From positions 1-64,000 of the forward strand of contig JARRKC010000044.1 of the NCBI GenBank assembly GCA_037388505.1: DNA of 64,000 nt, in the 5' to 3' direction. A model generated the notes under the pieces. That model made no database searches. It had not been told where the DNA came from and worked only from the letters and a program-made list of their open reading frames with translations. Of the stretch, positions 35,701 to 44,278 are shown piece by piece (the stretch's first letter is position 1; each line of letters begins with the position of its first letter). Both the position numbers and the translations under genes were made by a program. The stretch is from JARRKC01 sp037388505 (lineage in GTDB: Bacteria; Acidobacteriota; UBA6911; RPQK01; JAPXNP01).

Positions 35701-38545
35701 TGAAGGCGATCTCCGTCGACTGGAGGACCGGATCGGCAGGATCCTGGTGCTCCCAGAGCAACAGGCTCCCGCTTCCGACGTTCGTCAGGAACGGGGAGGC
35801 GCCCGGAAAGAGGTTGGCCACCATCGAGGTCACCTCGGTGTTGATCGGAGTGGCGGCACTCTCCTGTCTCAAGAGCCTTCTCGGCTTCATTTGACTGTAC
35901 GGCCCAAAACGGCCGTAGTCGGTCTTGATGAGACGGAGCTGGATGGCGTCCGGCGCGTCCAATGAGCTCAGACTGACGACGTCGCCCGTTCCACACCGGA
36001 TACCGCCGTCTCGAGTCCATTTGCACCAGGCATTGAAAGTCACCTCCTCGCGCAGGACCCAACGGATGTTGATCACTGCCCCAGCCTGGAATTTCAGGAT
36101 CATCTCCCTCAGAAGCGGCTCGGGCAACTCGAGATAGAGCGTGCCATCCCCGGCCAGCCACAATCGAGTCCTCAGAATCCCCAAACCCAAGAAGTTGCAG
36201 TAGATCGATCCCTTCAACTTGAGCCCCACCTGACCCTCGGCATGGGAAAAAGCGAGGTCCCCACTGTCGTTCTGGGCAAACTGGGCGGCGAGATCCAGAT
36301 AGGGCGATACCTGAGTGCCCAGCTTGACCATGTTGTTGAACTTCCTGAGAATCGCGTATCTCTTGGCATACGCCTTGACTCCCGGAATGAGTTCCAAAAT
36401 CCCGACATCGTTTGCGATCGTTCCAGACAGCTTGAGCTCGAGATTCCCATCGAGCACTTCCAGACCGTCACCGGCTGAGAGGAGGAAACTCCCCCCGCCC
36501 GAGGCCTGGCCCTGGATGGACCGCTTCGCGGCAGTGAAGCCGGTCTGCCCGTAGAGTCGAAAATCCCCTGTTCCCCGACTGGAAAGTTGCCCATTCAGGG
36601 TCGCGTAGGTCTTGGTCAACCCCACTTCCCCTGAGAAGAGCGGCACCCAATCCGGAATCTTGACCCAGCAGTCGGTTGCTCCGTGTTCCGGATCGCATCC
36701 CGAGGCCAGAGGAACCCTGGGAAACTGGAGCCCGATCAACGTCTTTACCTCGCCCGGACCGAGCTGAAACTGGACACCGTTTCCACCGGTGGCGACCTTC
36801 AGCCACCGAGGCCATGGGAAGACGAAGACATTTTCGGTCCAGGGGGAACCTTCCACTCCCGCGGCATTGCGCGGAGTGATCAACACCTTCGACGCATGGA
36901 AACCTGGGGAGAAGTCCTGGTCCATCTTGAACAGGTGGGAGGCGCCCCTCGTATCCCCGTCCTGCCAGATCGGCGAAGCCCCATTGATCGAGAATGCAAC
37001 TTTTCCCGGACTTCCCTTCCAGTCCACATCCGCCGAGAACTGGTTGGCGAAGTCGGCTCCCTCGAGAAAGAATCCGGGGTACTGCCGATCGACATTCTTG
37101 ACGTAGGGCTTGTCTCCGCCGATGACCTCCACCTTCTTCGAGGTGGTGTCCTTTCCATTGGCATTCTCGACCGTAACAGAAACCTGGTGGGAACCCGGAG
37201 CCGAGAATGTGTACTGGGTGTCTTTGCCCTCTGCATCGGTGACTCCATCACCATCGAAATCCCAACTCACCTTTCCTTCTTTTCCTTCTCTGCCGATCAT
37301 CTGGAACGAGATCGTATCGTTCATGGTCGCCGGGTTGGGGCTCCACTCGAAATCGGCCACGGGTTGGTCGCCGGGAGTGGTCCCGGCCCCATTCAGCTGG
37401 ATCCACCATCTCTCATTCGGTACTGAGGCCGAGGAAAGAACGAGGAATTGGGAGTATGCCTGCACATCGGTGGGCGAGAACCTGACCGTCATCTCAGCGG
37501 TGGAATTGCCGGGCACATTGATTGTCCCGCCGTTCTTCAGCGTGAATCCCGAGTCCTCATCGAGCGCTGCATCGACACTGAGGTCGCCGCTGCCGAGATT
37601 TCTGACGGTGAACGAGCGCTCCTCTCGCAGTCCCACCTCAATCGAGCCAAAGTCCAGAGAGTATTTCGACGGCTCGAAGCGTCCTTCCAGGGACCGAGCT
37701 TCGAATGCGACGAACCAGTCCCGGGAATAGGTCTTGCCTTCCGACGAGACTTCTGTCTTGATGGCTCCGTAGTAGATTCCAGGCTGATCCGGAGTGAAGG
37801 TCGTGACGACAAGATCGCCACTCCCCTGAACCATTTCATAGTCGGTGAGTTTGTCCAGGTCCCAGGGCGCGGAACGATCTCGATCCAGCCGTATCTGAAC
37901 CCGAGTGTTCTTGGCACTGTCCGTGTTGTTGCGAACCGTGACTTCGATTCGAAGGGGAGTCCCGACATCGACCGGTTCGTAGGTGAAGTTCGAGTTGTCG
38001 CTCTCGCGGATCACCCGGAAGCTCTCCACAATGGGCCAATTGCGCCGAAGCTCCACGGTCTCGTCGGCGTGAGTGAGCGTGGCGGTTGCTCTCACCCAAA
38101 GCACCTGCGAGCTGTCGAAAGGGTCGCTGCCGTCAACGAAGGCATCGAACCGATACGTACCCCTGGCGATGTCGTTCCAGACGGCTTGCCCGCCCGCGTT
38201 GGTCGTCCGGCTGTCCAGGAGACCTGCCTGGCCGAACCGCTTCACGGTGGCATTGCTCCGGGTCGAACCGTCCAGGTCACGAACTGTGACCGTCAAATTA
38301 CAGGTGGAAACGGATTGGAACGCGAACAGGAATGTGGAAGAAGCAGTATCGTGCCTCGCCGGACGGTTTGTCTCATGTCCCTGCGCGTTCGGCCCGGGAA
38401 GCCTTGCTCTGTTTGGTGGCCCTGCCGATCGGATCACCGTGCCTTGCCCAATCGGCGACTGAACTGCGGCCTGGGCAAACAGCCAGTTCGATCCCGCTGG
38501 GGCAAGAAGAAGGACGGCGTAACAAAGAGCTTTGTGCAGCGACAT
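32771..38545 (-). CDS. Giant secreted protein: choice-of-anchor D, PKD, CARDB, four C-terminal repeats
   Basis: 1924 residues with a signal peptide (ALCYAVLLLAPAGSNWLFAQ). By eye: an early carboxypeptidase-regulatory-like strand region (about 80-160); an ASH/choice-of-anchor-D domain (about 300-390, SLDFGSIEVGLREERSFTV); PKD (about 395-480, WDFDGDGVTDAEG); a long beta region; sialidase-like repeats (about 930-1290); CARDB (about 1300-1400, NSGDFPVESFEVSVLVG and EMNNSV); and a second PKD (about 1400-1485). The last 440 residues are four copies of a roughly 105-residue beta domain. Their cores read TGFAVSNFSNRNANLELRLY, TFLSIANPSGDKVVVDLSLY, TNLRLINVSDERRDIELTA and TGLALYNPQPRAAQVRIEVF. No PEP-CTERM or sortase signal is seen. 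It is probably a cell-surface or released adhesion or binding protein. Confidence 0.9.
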   Translation of the reverse strand: MSLHKALCYAVLLLAPAGSNWLFAQAAVQSPIGQGTVIRSAGPPNRARLPGPNAQGHETNRPARHDTASSTFLFAFQSVSTCNLTVTVRDLDGSTRSNATVKRFGQAGLLDSRTTNAGGQAVWNDIARGTYRFDAFVDGSDPFDSSQVLWVRATATLTHADETVELRRNWPIVESFRVIRESDNSNFTYEPVDVGTPLRIEVTVRNNTDSAKNTRVQIRLDRDRSAPWDLDKLTDYEMVQGSGDLVVTTFTPDQPGIYYGAIKTEVSSEGKTYSRDWFVAFEARSLEGRFEPSKYSLDFGSIEVGLREERSFTVRNLGSGDLSVDAALDEDSGFTLKNGGTINVPGNSTAEMTVRFSPTDVQAYSQFLVLSSASVPNERWWIQLNGAGTTPGDQPVADFEWSPNPATMNDTISFQMIGREGKEGKVSWDFDGDGVTDAEGKDTQYTFSAPGSHQVSVTVENANGKDTTSKKVEVIGGDKPYVKNVDRQYPGFFLEGADFANQFSADVDWKGSPGKVAFSINGASPIWQDGDTRGASHLFKMDQDFSPGFHASKVLITPRNAAGVEGSPWTENVFVFPWPRWLKVATGGNGVQFQLGPGEVKTLIGLQFPRVPLASGCDPEHGATDCWVKIPDWVPLFSGEVGLTKTYATLNGQLSSRGTGDFRLYGQTGFTAAKRSIQGQASGGGSFLLSAGDGLEVLDGNLELKLSGTIANDVGILELIPGVKAYAKRYAILRKFNNMVKLGTQVSPYLDLAAQFAQNDSGDLAFSHAEGQVGLKLKGSIYCNFLGLGILRTRLWLAGDGTLYLELPEPLLREMILKFQAGAVINIRWVLREEVTFNAWCKWTRDGGIRCGTGDVVSLSSLDAPDAIQLRLIKTDYGRFGPYSQMKPRRLLRQESAATPINTEVTSMVANLFPGASPFLTNVGSGSLLLWEHQDPADPVLQSTEIAFSWNGGGDWSLPLLINDDTRAEFDPIASQDGSGGAVAAWIRSSDPNFDQVPGTFDDLAPFFKQMEIVTARFDPGSQSWTQPAPLTRNDASETDLHLAYDGNGRVWLTWLENEAGEPLSTAEAPSRLRYSVWDGSSWSMPADIVNGDPDSELQGDESIDLYRWLGSGWSHSIFAGGDGTENRHPSVAFDASGLAHVVWMRNGDLVHGTLQNPTPSLVREESGLGGFFDSQLLASPEGHLMLAFQRETEEGPGDVFALVYDALTDGWSADRRLTEQTDADAYDLSGYFDPTGKIHLVYLNNYPNWITETVPMDGQNWEIPGIPEEGRTDLELLERSLIVDLGVTKADISLTPADPRPGEAAEVRVKVHNSGDFPVESFEVSVLVGSQFGLLTQLASATVPGLKAGDCQEVPISFTYPEDRLGHLVIVVDSSNEISELTEMNNSVSIPVENLPPVADPVASVTKGLAPLTVDFDGSTSLDPDGEIVGFEWSIPSVAAPIAAMQTSFTFEQPGTYPVGLTVKDEWGRRSTSYVTITVQPSRHLFPFYQADSQAFTGFAVSNFSNRNANLELRLYDAAGVLVRGPVSTIVEPGAQLAQLGRELFDLPPSTAESGWVEMRSDNPEIGSFFLFGDGNGLDGALDSLRYSRRLYFTRVFEGAAAFRGHSSSTFLSIANPSGDKVVVDLSLYLPVPGGMAPMAYASREIPAGGFLYQSIAELFEDQPSVSDGYVALEVREGEGVVGFSLVTLRDQQTTIGLGGAAADSGASQCFSAQLASARDALYTNLRLINVSDERRDIELTAIAENGTPLSASVTRTLWPGVGLQADVADLFGFHGSDLFVGSLRVEADGPGILGDVVFGSPDLRYAAAMPLQSELVSKAIFSQVANIPGSFFTGLALYNPQPRAAQVRIEVFRSDGSPAGSEVIDLEPGHRISKQLVELVPASAGVVRGYVRIESTEPLVLQEMFGDLALTRLAAVPPAVIE

Positions 38546-38616
38546 CGCAACTCCCTCCCTCGCGAGGACTACTGCCGCTCAACCGCCTGGTCCGGGTGAA
38601 GAAGAGGCGTTCACGT

Positions 38617-38658
38617 GCCGGCTTTACCCCCGGAGATGCCGGGCTCAGAGGAGCCGGC
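38617..38658 (-). promoter_or_regulatory. Structured leader element upstream of the giant protein
   Basis: On the minus strand, GCCGGCTC-CTCT-GAGCCCGGC (38658 to 38638) forms a hairpin with one bulged base. It is followed by CTCCGGGGGTAAAGCCGGC, whose GCCGGC could pair alternatively with the first arm. Three mutually exclusive GCCGGC pairings sit between a predicted promoter and the start codon, the layout of a switching leader. I could not match it to a known riboswitch class. Confidence 0.35.
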
Positions 38659-38675
38659 GAATTTACAGATGAGTT

Positions 38676-38702
38676 TCTATATCGGCCTATGAATATTGTC
38701 AA
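38676..38702 (-). promoter_or_regulatory. Sigma-70-like promoter for the giant protein gene
   Basis: Minus-strand TTGACA (38702-38697) and TATAGA (38681-38676) are separated by 15 bases in a locally AT-rich patch. A start near 38669 gives a leader of about 120 bases containing the structured element. Confidence 0.5.
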
Positions 38703-38768
38703 GCGAAGCAAGACTCGGGGGATTGAGGGTATGACATCCACCCCGCCGAGCACTCCAACAACCGGGGT

Positions 38769-39311
38769 TCAGGGGAGAGCGGCCATCTGTATCGCTTGGG
38801 TTGAGGCGGCTGCGGGGGCCCGGTACAGCACCTCATGATGTTCGACGGCGGAGTCGATGACGTATCCCGCAACCGCCCCCGCTCCCATCCCGAGGACGCC
38901 CGCTGACAGGTAGAATCCTGGCGCCTCCCCGCCCCATAGGGAACCGCTCGCTGTCTTGTGGGCATTGAATGCGGCCAATCCCAGGAATCCCGCCGCGAAT
39001 CCTGCTGCCGCTCCGATCAAGGTCCCGTCGCGCCTTTCGTCCCGCACCTTGTGGGCGGTCTCAATTCGTTCCACGCCGGTACGCGGGATCCTGAGCTCCG
39101 CCTGGTTCGTGTCGGTGACGACCAGACTGTCCCCTTCGAATCCGCGCCACCGGAACAAGACCCCTCCCTGCCCGAACGTGGTCACCAGCAGTTCGCTTCC
39201 CTCGGCCAGGGCTTCGACCTTCTCCCACCTTCCCGGCACAACTCCCGCCGGAACCATCGATGCCGTCAACTAGAAAGCCGCAATCAAACCAGTAAGCCAG
39301 CGACTTCTCAT
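38769..39311 (-). pseudogene. Secreted glycine-rich membrane-associated protein with amber stop in signal peptide
   Basis: The natural start is the ATG at 39311, preceded by a strong GGAGG. The first 13 codons (MRSRWLTGLIAAF) are followed by TAG (39270-39272), and the same frame continues LTASMVPAGVVPGRWEKVEAL. The signal peptide is thus split by one stop, and the rest (about 166 residues) is intact: a small beta domain (LFRWRGFEGDSLVVTD, RIPRTGVERIE), then a helical Gly-rich stretch (GTLIGAAAGFAAGFLGLAAF, AGVLGMGAGAVAGYVID). Internal starts (TTG 39269, ATG 39257) would lack the signal. One base change from CAG or TGG would explain it. It is recently inactivated, or a sequencing error. Confidence 0.65.
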
Positions 39312-39711
39312 CAGCCACCTCCAGTCCCTGTCAAGGCGCACGGCGCGAACCAATCTGGGTTGGACGAGGCAGGACAACGGTACTTCGAGGTATCGAGCCG
39401 GGTGTTGCGACCTTTCCCAGCGGCTGCACCTGTGTCTGCCGGCGGATCAGCGAGGAGGAAGACTCAAACGGTCAAGCGGCGAGGTGCCCTGCTCCATTGC
39501 ATAAGATGCAGCGAAACCATGCCTCGCGAGAATCGATGGACCGTCAGGCGTATCCGGATCCGGAGACGAACAACCCTTCGGCCCTCTGTCCCTTCGCCCT
39601 TGCTTGACTCCCGGTCTTTCCGGTGGTACGGATATTCGCAGCTTGCCATTCGAAGACATCGCCGAACGCCGGAGAGATTGACGCGCAATCTGCAAAAGGA
39701 GGTGGAATCCC
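39312..39711. other. Intergenic, nothing recognised before the TTG-start enzyme
   Basis: 400 bases with no protein-like frame. The only clear feature is AAAGGAGGTGG at 39699-39709, the ribosome-binding site that supports the TTG start at 39712. Confidence 0.4.
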
Positions 39712-40794
39712 TTGAAAATCGTAGAGATTGAGCCCATGGCCGTGGCGGAGCCGGGCGGGCGAGGCTACATCATCGTGAAGGTCACGACCGACGACGGTCC
39801 TGCCGGCTATGGGGAGGCTCCACCGACCCATGATCCTTTGGAAGCCGTCGAGCGCCTCAGAAAAGAGCTGACCTCCCTGCGCGGTCGCGACCCGGCACAG
39901 ACGCTGCGAATCGACTGGGAACTCTTTGGGTCAGGTGCCTCTCCGACGGCGAGGGCAGCCGCCAATGTGGCTCTCCTGGACATTTTGGGGAAATCTGTTC
40001 AGGCACCGCTGTATGAAGTGCTCGGGGGACCGACCCGAAACAAGGTGCGTGCGATGGCCGCCATCGAGGGCGATTCGACGAGCGCCCTCTCCGAAGCCGT
40101 GCTCCGAGCCAAACAGACAGGGCATCGGGCCTTTTCGATTCCACTGCATATTCCTTCCGGGCGTGAGCGCGGTCGGGCCTTCTACGTGGGCATCCGCCGG
40201 ATGATGGATTTGCTGCGGGAGGCCGCCGGCGAGGAGTGCGATTTCGTTCTCGATTGCGGTGGCCGAACGACGCCGGGAGAGGCCTTGTCGATCGCCGATC
40301 GGATGGAGGATTTCCACCTCCTCTGGCTCGATGAGCCCTTCGACGATCTGAGCGCCGCGGCCGAGGCCGGCCTGTCCCGGCGGACCTCCACGCCGGTCGG
40401 GCTGGGACGGACCTACACGGAAAACTCTCGGTTTCAGGATCTGCTGCGAGAAGGGGCCGTGGACGTCCTGCGTCCCGATCTCTCGTTGAATGGAGTCACC
40501 CCCATCAAGAAGGCCGCGGCATTGGCCGAGACCTATTACATCGACGTGGCGCCATTTCATCGGGGAGGTCCAATCGGGACGGCGACCGGTATCCACATCG
40601 CCGCAGCGCTGGCGAACTCCTTCATCCAGGAGACACCCTTCTCCCTGAACGAGGCTGACCAGCGGATGCGGCGGGACCTCGCCGGTGGCTGGGACGAGAC
40701 TCCTGAAGAAGGGTTCTTCAAGTTGCCCGAGGGTCCGGGGCTGGGCATCGAGGTGGATGACCGGGCATTAGCCGAATACAGGGTTCGCAGTTAG
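39712..40794 (+). CDS. Enolase-superfamily protein with altered active site
   Basis: 360 residues starting at a TTG with a strong ribosome-binding site. Overall fold markers are those of the mandelate racemase/muconate lactonizing family: capping domain KIVEIEPMAV...GYGEAPP, barrel strands with VLDCGGRTT, LLWLDEPFDD, DVLRPDLSLNGVTPIKKAAALAE and APFHRGGPIG. The usual KxK on the second barrel strand is replaced by FSIPL. The third metal ligand (normally GE) reads GLGRTYT. The first two ligand strands keep D and E. Classical catalysis is therefore doubtful. It lies 20 bases before a canonical galactonate-dehydratase-like gene and is surely co-transcribed. Confidence 0.85.
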   Translation: MKIVEIEPMAVAEPGGRGYIIVKVTTDDGPAGYGEAPPTHDPLEAVERLRKELTSLRGRDPAQTLRIDWELFGSGASPTARAAANVALLDILGKSVQAPLYEVLGGPTRNKVRAMAAIEGDSTSALSEAVLRAKQTGHRAFSIPLHIPSGRERGRAFYVGIRRMMDLLREAAGEECDFVLDCGGRTTPGEALSIADRMEDFHLLWLDEPFDDLSAAAEAGLSRRTSTPVGLGRTYTENSRFQDLLREGAVDVLRPDLSLNGVTPIKKAAALAETYYIDVAPFHRGGPIGTATGIHIAAALANSFIQETPFSLNEADQRMRRDLAGGWDETPEEGFFKLPEGPGLGIEVDDRALAEYRVRS

Positions 40795-40814
40795 AAAGTC
40801 GGGGGCTGAAATCC

Positions 40815-42170
40815 ATGAACCGCAGAGAACTACTGAAAACGACCTTGGGAGCAGCAGCTGCAGCTCCCGCCGCGGCCGCATCGCCCTGGCGGAATGCGTT
40901 CGCCGGCTGTGAATGTGAGCTGGAGGCCGCCCCCGCTGCCGCCCCTCCGGCATCTGCGCCACGCCTGAAAGTCACCGACCTGAAGGTCATCGGGGTGACG
41001 AGTGACGTCCTGATGCCGGACCGCCCTCACATTTTTGTCAAGCTCGAGACCGACGCGGGTGTCATCGGCTGGGGCGAGGCCACCCTGGAGGGCAAGGCCG
41101 GGGCGGCGATGCAGGCCGTCAAGGACCTCAGCTACGCCATCATCGGGCAGGATCCGATGCGGGTGGAGCACCTCTGGCAATCGATGTACGTCCACGGCTT
41201 CTATCGCGCCGGCCCGGTGCTGGGTTCGGCGATCTCGGGTATCGACATGGCGTTGTGGGACATCCGCGGCAAGGTCCTCGGCAAACCCGTTTACGAACTG
41301 CTGGGCGGGCCGCTCGATGACCGCGGCGTCCGGGGCTACTACCATCTCATGTCGGGAGGAACCCGCAGCCTTCTGCCTCCCGATGCACCCTACCGGGATC
41401 AGGTCGCCGAAGTGCGCCGGCGCGCCGAACAATACGGCGTCACCGCCTTCAAGACCGGTATACCCGGCTACTATGAGTGGCTCGACACGCACCAGCGGAT
41501 CAAGGAAGCAATCGATCGTCTATTTGTCCTTCGCGAGGTGTTGGGCGACCAGATCGATATCGGCATCGATTTCCACGCCAAGACCGGACCAACCGTGGCG
41601 ACGGTGATCTGCCGGGAGATCGAACCGCTCAACCTGATGTTCGTCGAGGAGCCGTGCCCTCCGGAGAACGTCCAGGCGATGAAGCGCATCTCGGACCGGA
41701 CCACAGTGCCCATCGCCACGGGCGAACGGCTCATCACCCACTACGGCTGCCGGGAACTGATCGAGCAGAAGGTCGTCGACATCCTGCAGACCGACAGCGC
41801 CCACGTCGGCGGAATCAGCGCACAGTGGAAAGTCGCCGCCATGGCCGAGGCCTCGGGCATCCGGATGGCGCCGCACGCCTGCGAAGGGCCGATTGCCGGC
41901 ATCGCCACCCTGCACGTCGACGCCGCCATGCCGAACTTCCTCGTCCAGGAGATCTGCGGCGGCGTGGAGCCGGGGCCGAAGGAGAAGCTCTGGGAGGAGT
42001 TTCTGGGCTTCCCGGCGATGCGCATGGTCAACGGCTATTTTCCGTTGCCGACGAAGCCGGGATTGGGGATCGAAATCGACGAGGCGGTCCTGGCAAAGTA
42101 TCCCTTCGGAGGGACAAAGCCGTTCGTCATCCTCCCCCTGCACGAAGACGGATCCATTGCTTCTCCCTGA
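40815..42170 (+). CDS. Galactonate dehydratase-like enzyme (enolase superfamily), TAT-exported
   Basis: 451 residues. The start NRRELLKTTLGAAAAAPAAAA is a twin-arginine signal, unusual for this normally cytoplasmic enzyme family. The canonical barrel is present: GIDFHAKTG (first metal ligand Asp and catalytic His), LMFVEEPCPPEN (second ligand), VPIATGERLITHYG (third ligand GE) and APHACEGPIAGIA (catalytic His). The layout is that of D-galactonate and related sugar-acid dehydratases, which remove water to give 2-keto-3-deoxy acids. It follows the degenerate paralogue by 20 bases. Periplasmic location next to sulfatases and a DUF1080 protein suggests work on released acidic sugars. Confidence 0.92.
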   Translation: MNRRELLKTTLGAAAAAPAAAASPWRNAFAGCECELEAAPAAAPPASAPRLKVTDLKVIGVTSDVLMPDRPHIFVKLETDAGVIGWGEATLEGKAGAAMQAVKDLSYAIIGQDPMRVEHLWQSMYVHGFYRAGPVLGSAISGIDMALWDIRGKVLGKPVYELLGGPLDDRGVRGYYHLMSGGTRSLLPPDAPYRDQVAEVRRRAEQYGVTAFKTGIPGYYEWLDTHQRIKEAIDRLFVLREVLGDQIDIGIDFHAKTGPTVATVICREIEPLNLMFVEEPCPPENVQAMKRISDRTTVPIATGERLITHYGCRELIEQKVVDILQTDSAHVGGISAQWKVAAMAEASGIRMAPHACEGPIAGIATLHVDAAMPNFLVQEICGGVEPGPKEKLWEEFLGFPAMRMVNGYFPLPTKPGLGIEIDEAVLAKYPFGGTKPFVILPLHEDGSIASP

Positions 42171-42224
42171 GTAGCGTGGAGGACTCCACTTTCGGCTCTG
42201 CCCCGGGCGCCAGCCGCCCGAATC

Positions 42225-42248
42225 GGGATTCGTCATGATGACGAACCC
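42225..42248. terminator. Palindrome between converging genes
   Basis: GGG-A-TTCGTCAT-G-ATGACGAA-CCC is a perfect palindrome around one G apart from the A beside GGG. It lies between the dehydratase gene and a converging methyltransferase gene and is likely a bidirectional terminator. No T-run is present. Confidence 0.55.
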
Positions 42249-42297
42249 GTTGCCGGAGTCGAGTTGAGTGTTTCCCCCACGTCATGGAACAGCCCTC

Positions 42298-43026
42298 TTA
42301 CCCGGCCCCCTTTATGAGTCGGGCCAGGTAGTCGCCGGTCTGTTCGCGCCGGACGATCTGAGACTGCCAGCCTGTCGAGACGGCATGTTTGCTCAAGGTG
42401 TCACCATCGATGTGCAGCCAGCCGCAGAAGGGACCTCTCTGCCCCTCAAACTCAAACTGTATCCTAATCTCGCCGATGTATCGATGTGCTCGTCTGTTGG
42501 CTTCGAGGTAGGCCATATTGTCCGGATCCTCACTGACTCGGACGTCAAGGGAGTCTAGGAGCAACTGTCCATTCGGGGCGAGGAGCTCATGGGCTTTGCG
42601 GAGGAATCGATCCAGACCCTCCACGGACTCGACCATCCCGATCCCGTGACCCATCATCAGGAGTGTGTCGAAGGGCCCACCTTGGAACTCGAGGACGTCA
42701 GCGCAATACACGTGTTCCACGCCGCGTTCCCGCAAGATAGCAGCAGCATGGGAGCTGACGTCGACAGCCGTAACGGGATGCCCCATCGCTCGGAGGGCAA
42801 GGCTCAGCGAACCTGCTCCGGCACCGATATCCAGCACACGTCCTTCGCTGACCTCTATCGCCGTCTTCTCGATGTCAGTGAACTCCGCCGGCTCGCGGAA
42901 GAAGACGCTCGCGGGAAGGGTCGCTTCTTTGCCGTCATCCCTCCGGACGATGAGCTTGACGTTCGGACTGCCCTCGAAATGCGCACGGAGCGCCATTCCA
43001 AAAGGCTCCATCGCTTTCGGGTTCAT
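42298..43026 (-). CDS. Class I SAM-dependent methyltransferase
   Basis: 242 residues. The SAM-binding loop is GRVLDIGAGAGSLSLALRAMG (about 62-82), followed by VTAVDVSSHAAAI with the acidic residue that contacts the ribose. Motif II reads FDTLLMMGHGIGMVESVEGLDRFLRKAHELLAPNGQLLLDS. The last 60 residues (GEIRIQFEFEGQRGPFCGWLHIDGDTL) form a beta region that may bind the substrate. The substrate cannot be inferred. The gene lies 47 bases downstream of an alpha/beta hydrolase gene on the same strand. Confidence 0.88.
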   Translation of the reverse strand: MNPKAMEPFGMALRAHFEGSPNVKLIVRRDDGKEATLPASVFFREPAEFTDIEKTAIEVSEGRVLDIGAGAGSLSLALRAMGHPVTAVDVSSHAAAILRERGVEHVYCADVLEFQGGPFDTLLMMGHGIGMVESVEGLDRFLRKAHELLAPNGQLLLDSLDVRVSEDPDNMAYLEANRRAHRYIGEIRIQFEFEGQRGPFCGWLHIDGDTLSKHAVSTGWQSQIVRREQTGDYLARLIKGAG

Positions 43027-43073
43027 GGCATCGTCCCCCTGGAGATGTTTCCCGCCGGACTCATCTGCTGTGC

Positions 43074-44009
43074 TCAGGCCGATTGAAGCGACCGCTCTTC
43101 GACCTCAGCCAGGAAGTCGAGTACGGACCCGGTCACCCGATCCGGATGGATGATCGTCAGATCGTGTCCGGCGCCGGGAAAGATCTCCGTCTTCACCTGT
43201 GGGGCGACCCGGTTCAGCCGACGAACGGCTGCCCGGGCCGAGTAGATCTTTTCGTGTTCGCCCACCAGGAACAGGCAGGGCACTCGGAAGCGTCCCCACT
43301 CCTCGTCCGTGAAGACCGCCGGCCAGGGCGGGCGAGGCAGAGTGAAGAGATAGGCCCCTGCCTTAACCTCCGCCACGGCCTGCTTCAGGCGTCCGCGACA
43401 GGCCTCGTCGCCTCGAAACGCGTCCGCGAACACCCAACGGAGGGTTCGGTCGAGGGCGCTTTCGTTGCCGCCGGGCCTCGGTATGCAAAGGAGCATAGCG
43501 CGGACGAAGAAGCCTGGGGAGGTTCGGAGCACGGTCGCTCCAGGTGCGATGAGGACCACGCTGCGAACCCGCTCAGGATAGTGCAGTGCATACTGAGCAG
43601 CCATCGTGCCGCCGTGCGAAACCCCCACCAGACTGGGCGGCTCTTCCAAGGCCAGTGCCGCCAGAACTTCGTCCAGCCAGTCGACGTAGTCGGCGTGCGT
43701 CGAGATCGTGCGGCGGTTGACGCTGAACCCGGCATCACAAATGGTGTCCGGGGCGTACGTGCGGTGACGAGCCGACAGGGCTGCAACCGTGTCGATCCAC
43801 ATCAGGGAACTGGCCCGCGCACCGGAGAGCAAGATGAGGGGAGGATTGCCGGCTGTCCCACTCACCCGAACGAAGGTCCGCCCGACGGGTGTGTCTAGGA
43901 GCCTGGTGTCACTGGCAACCGGCCACGCCTTGGCCACCTCCCGGGCGTGAGCCTCGAACTCGGCTTTGGCTTGTTCCGACCGAAACGGATAGAAAGGCTG
44001 CCTCGTCAT
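43074..44009 (-). CDS. Alpha/beta-fold hydrolase
   Basis: 311 residues. The nucleophile elbow is GVSHGG (Ser), the oxyanion-side block is PPLILLSGARASSLMWID, a late strand has PCLFLVGEHEKIY with the acidic residue region, and the catalytic His lies in FPGAGHDLTIIHPDRV. It is cytoplasmic with no signal peptide. The family covers esterases, lactonases and C-C hydrolases, so the substrate is open. It probably forms an operon with the methyltransferase gene that follows. Confidence 0.9.
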   Translation of the reverse strand: MTRQPFYPFRSEQAKAEFEAHAREVAKAWPVASDTRLLDTPVGRTFVRVSGTAGNPPLILLSGARASSLMWIDTVAALSARHRTYAPDTICDAGFSVNRRTISTHADYVDWLDEVLAALALEEPPSLVGVSHGGTMAAQYALHYPERVRSVVLIAPGATVLRTSPGFFVRAMLLCIPRPGGNESALDRTLRWVFADAFRGDEACRGRLKQAVAEVKAGAYLFTLPRPPWPAVFTDEEWGRFRVPCLFLVGEHEKIYSARAAVRRLNRVAPQVKTEIFPGAGHDLTIIHPDRVTGSVLDFLAEVEERSLQSA

Positions 44010-44066
44010 GCTGCCTCACCTCCCTCAAACGCCGATCCAATGTTCCCAACGTCCTGCGGCGAAACT

Positions 44067-44085
44067 CAGACCGGTCTCCGGTCTG
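44067..44085. promoter_or_regulatory. Perfect inverted repeat upstream of hydrolase gene
   Basis: CAGACCGG-TCT-CCGGTCTG, two exact 8-base arms with a 3-base spacer, 58 bases upstream of the hydrolase start. The tight spacing fits a dimeric repressor or activator site better than a terminator. Confidence 0.45.
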
Positions 44086-44278
44086 CCCGCCCCTCCGCCC
44101 CGTCTCGAACCAACGAAACGCCTCTCCACCTTGATGCTGATGTGATCGTTCCATCGGCTGCGAAGTTTCCACTCTTATAAACCCTATAGATGGCGCCACC
44201 GAGCTGGAAAGGTCAAGTCTTTTCGGCTGGGTCACCTGTCGTATACAGAGATCGCGATTGGGCGATTCCTGGCCGGAG

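Noticed and set aside
38617..38658. c-di-GMP-I riboswitch
   Set aside because: GTAAAGCC is faintly similar to the GCAAAGCC block, but the first conserved half (GGCAAACC) and the tetraloop receptor are not visible, so I list it only as an unclassified leader.
39270..39272. TAG read as pyrrolysine
   Set aside because: It lies in a signal peptide, which has no use for pyrrolysine, and no pylTS genes are seen. A nonsense change is simpler.
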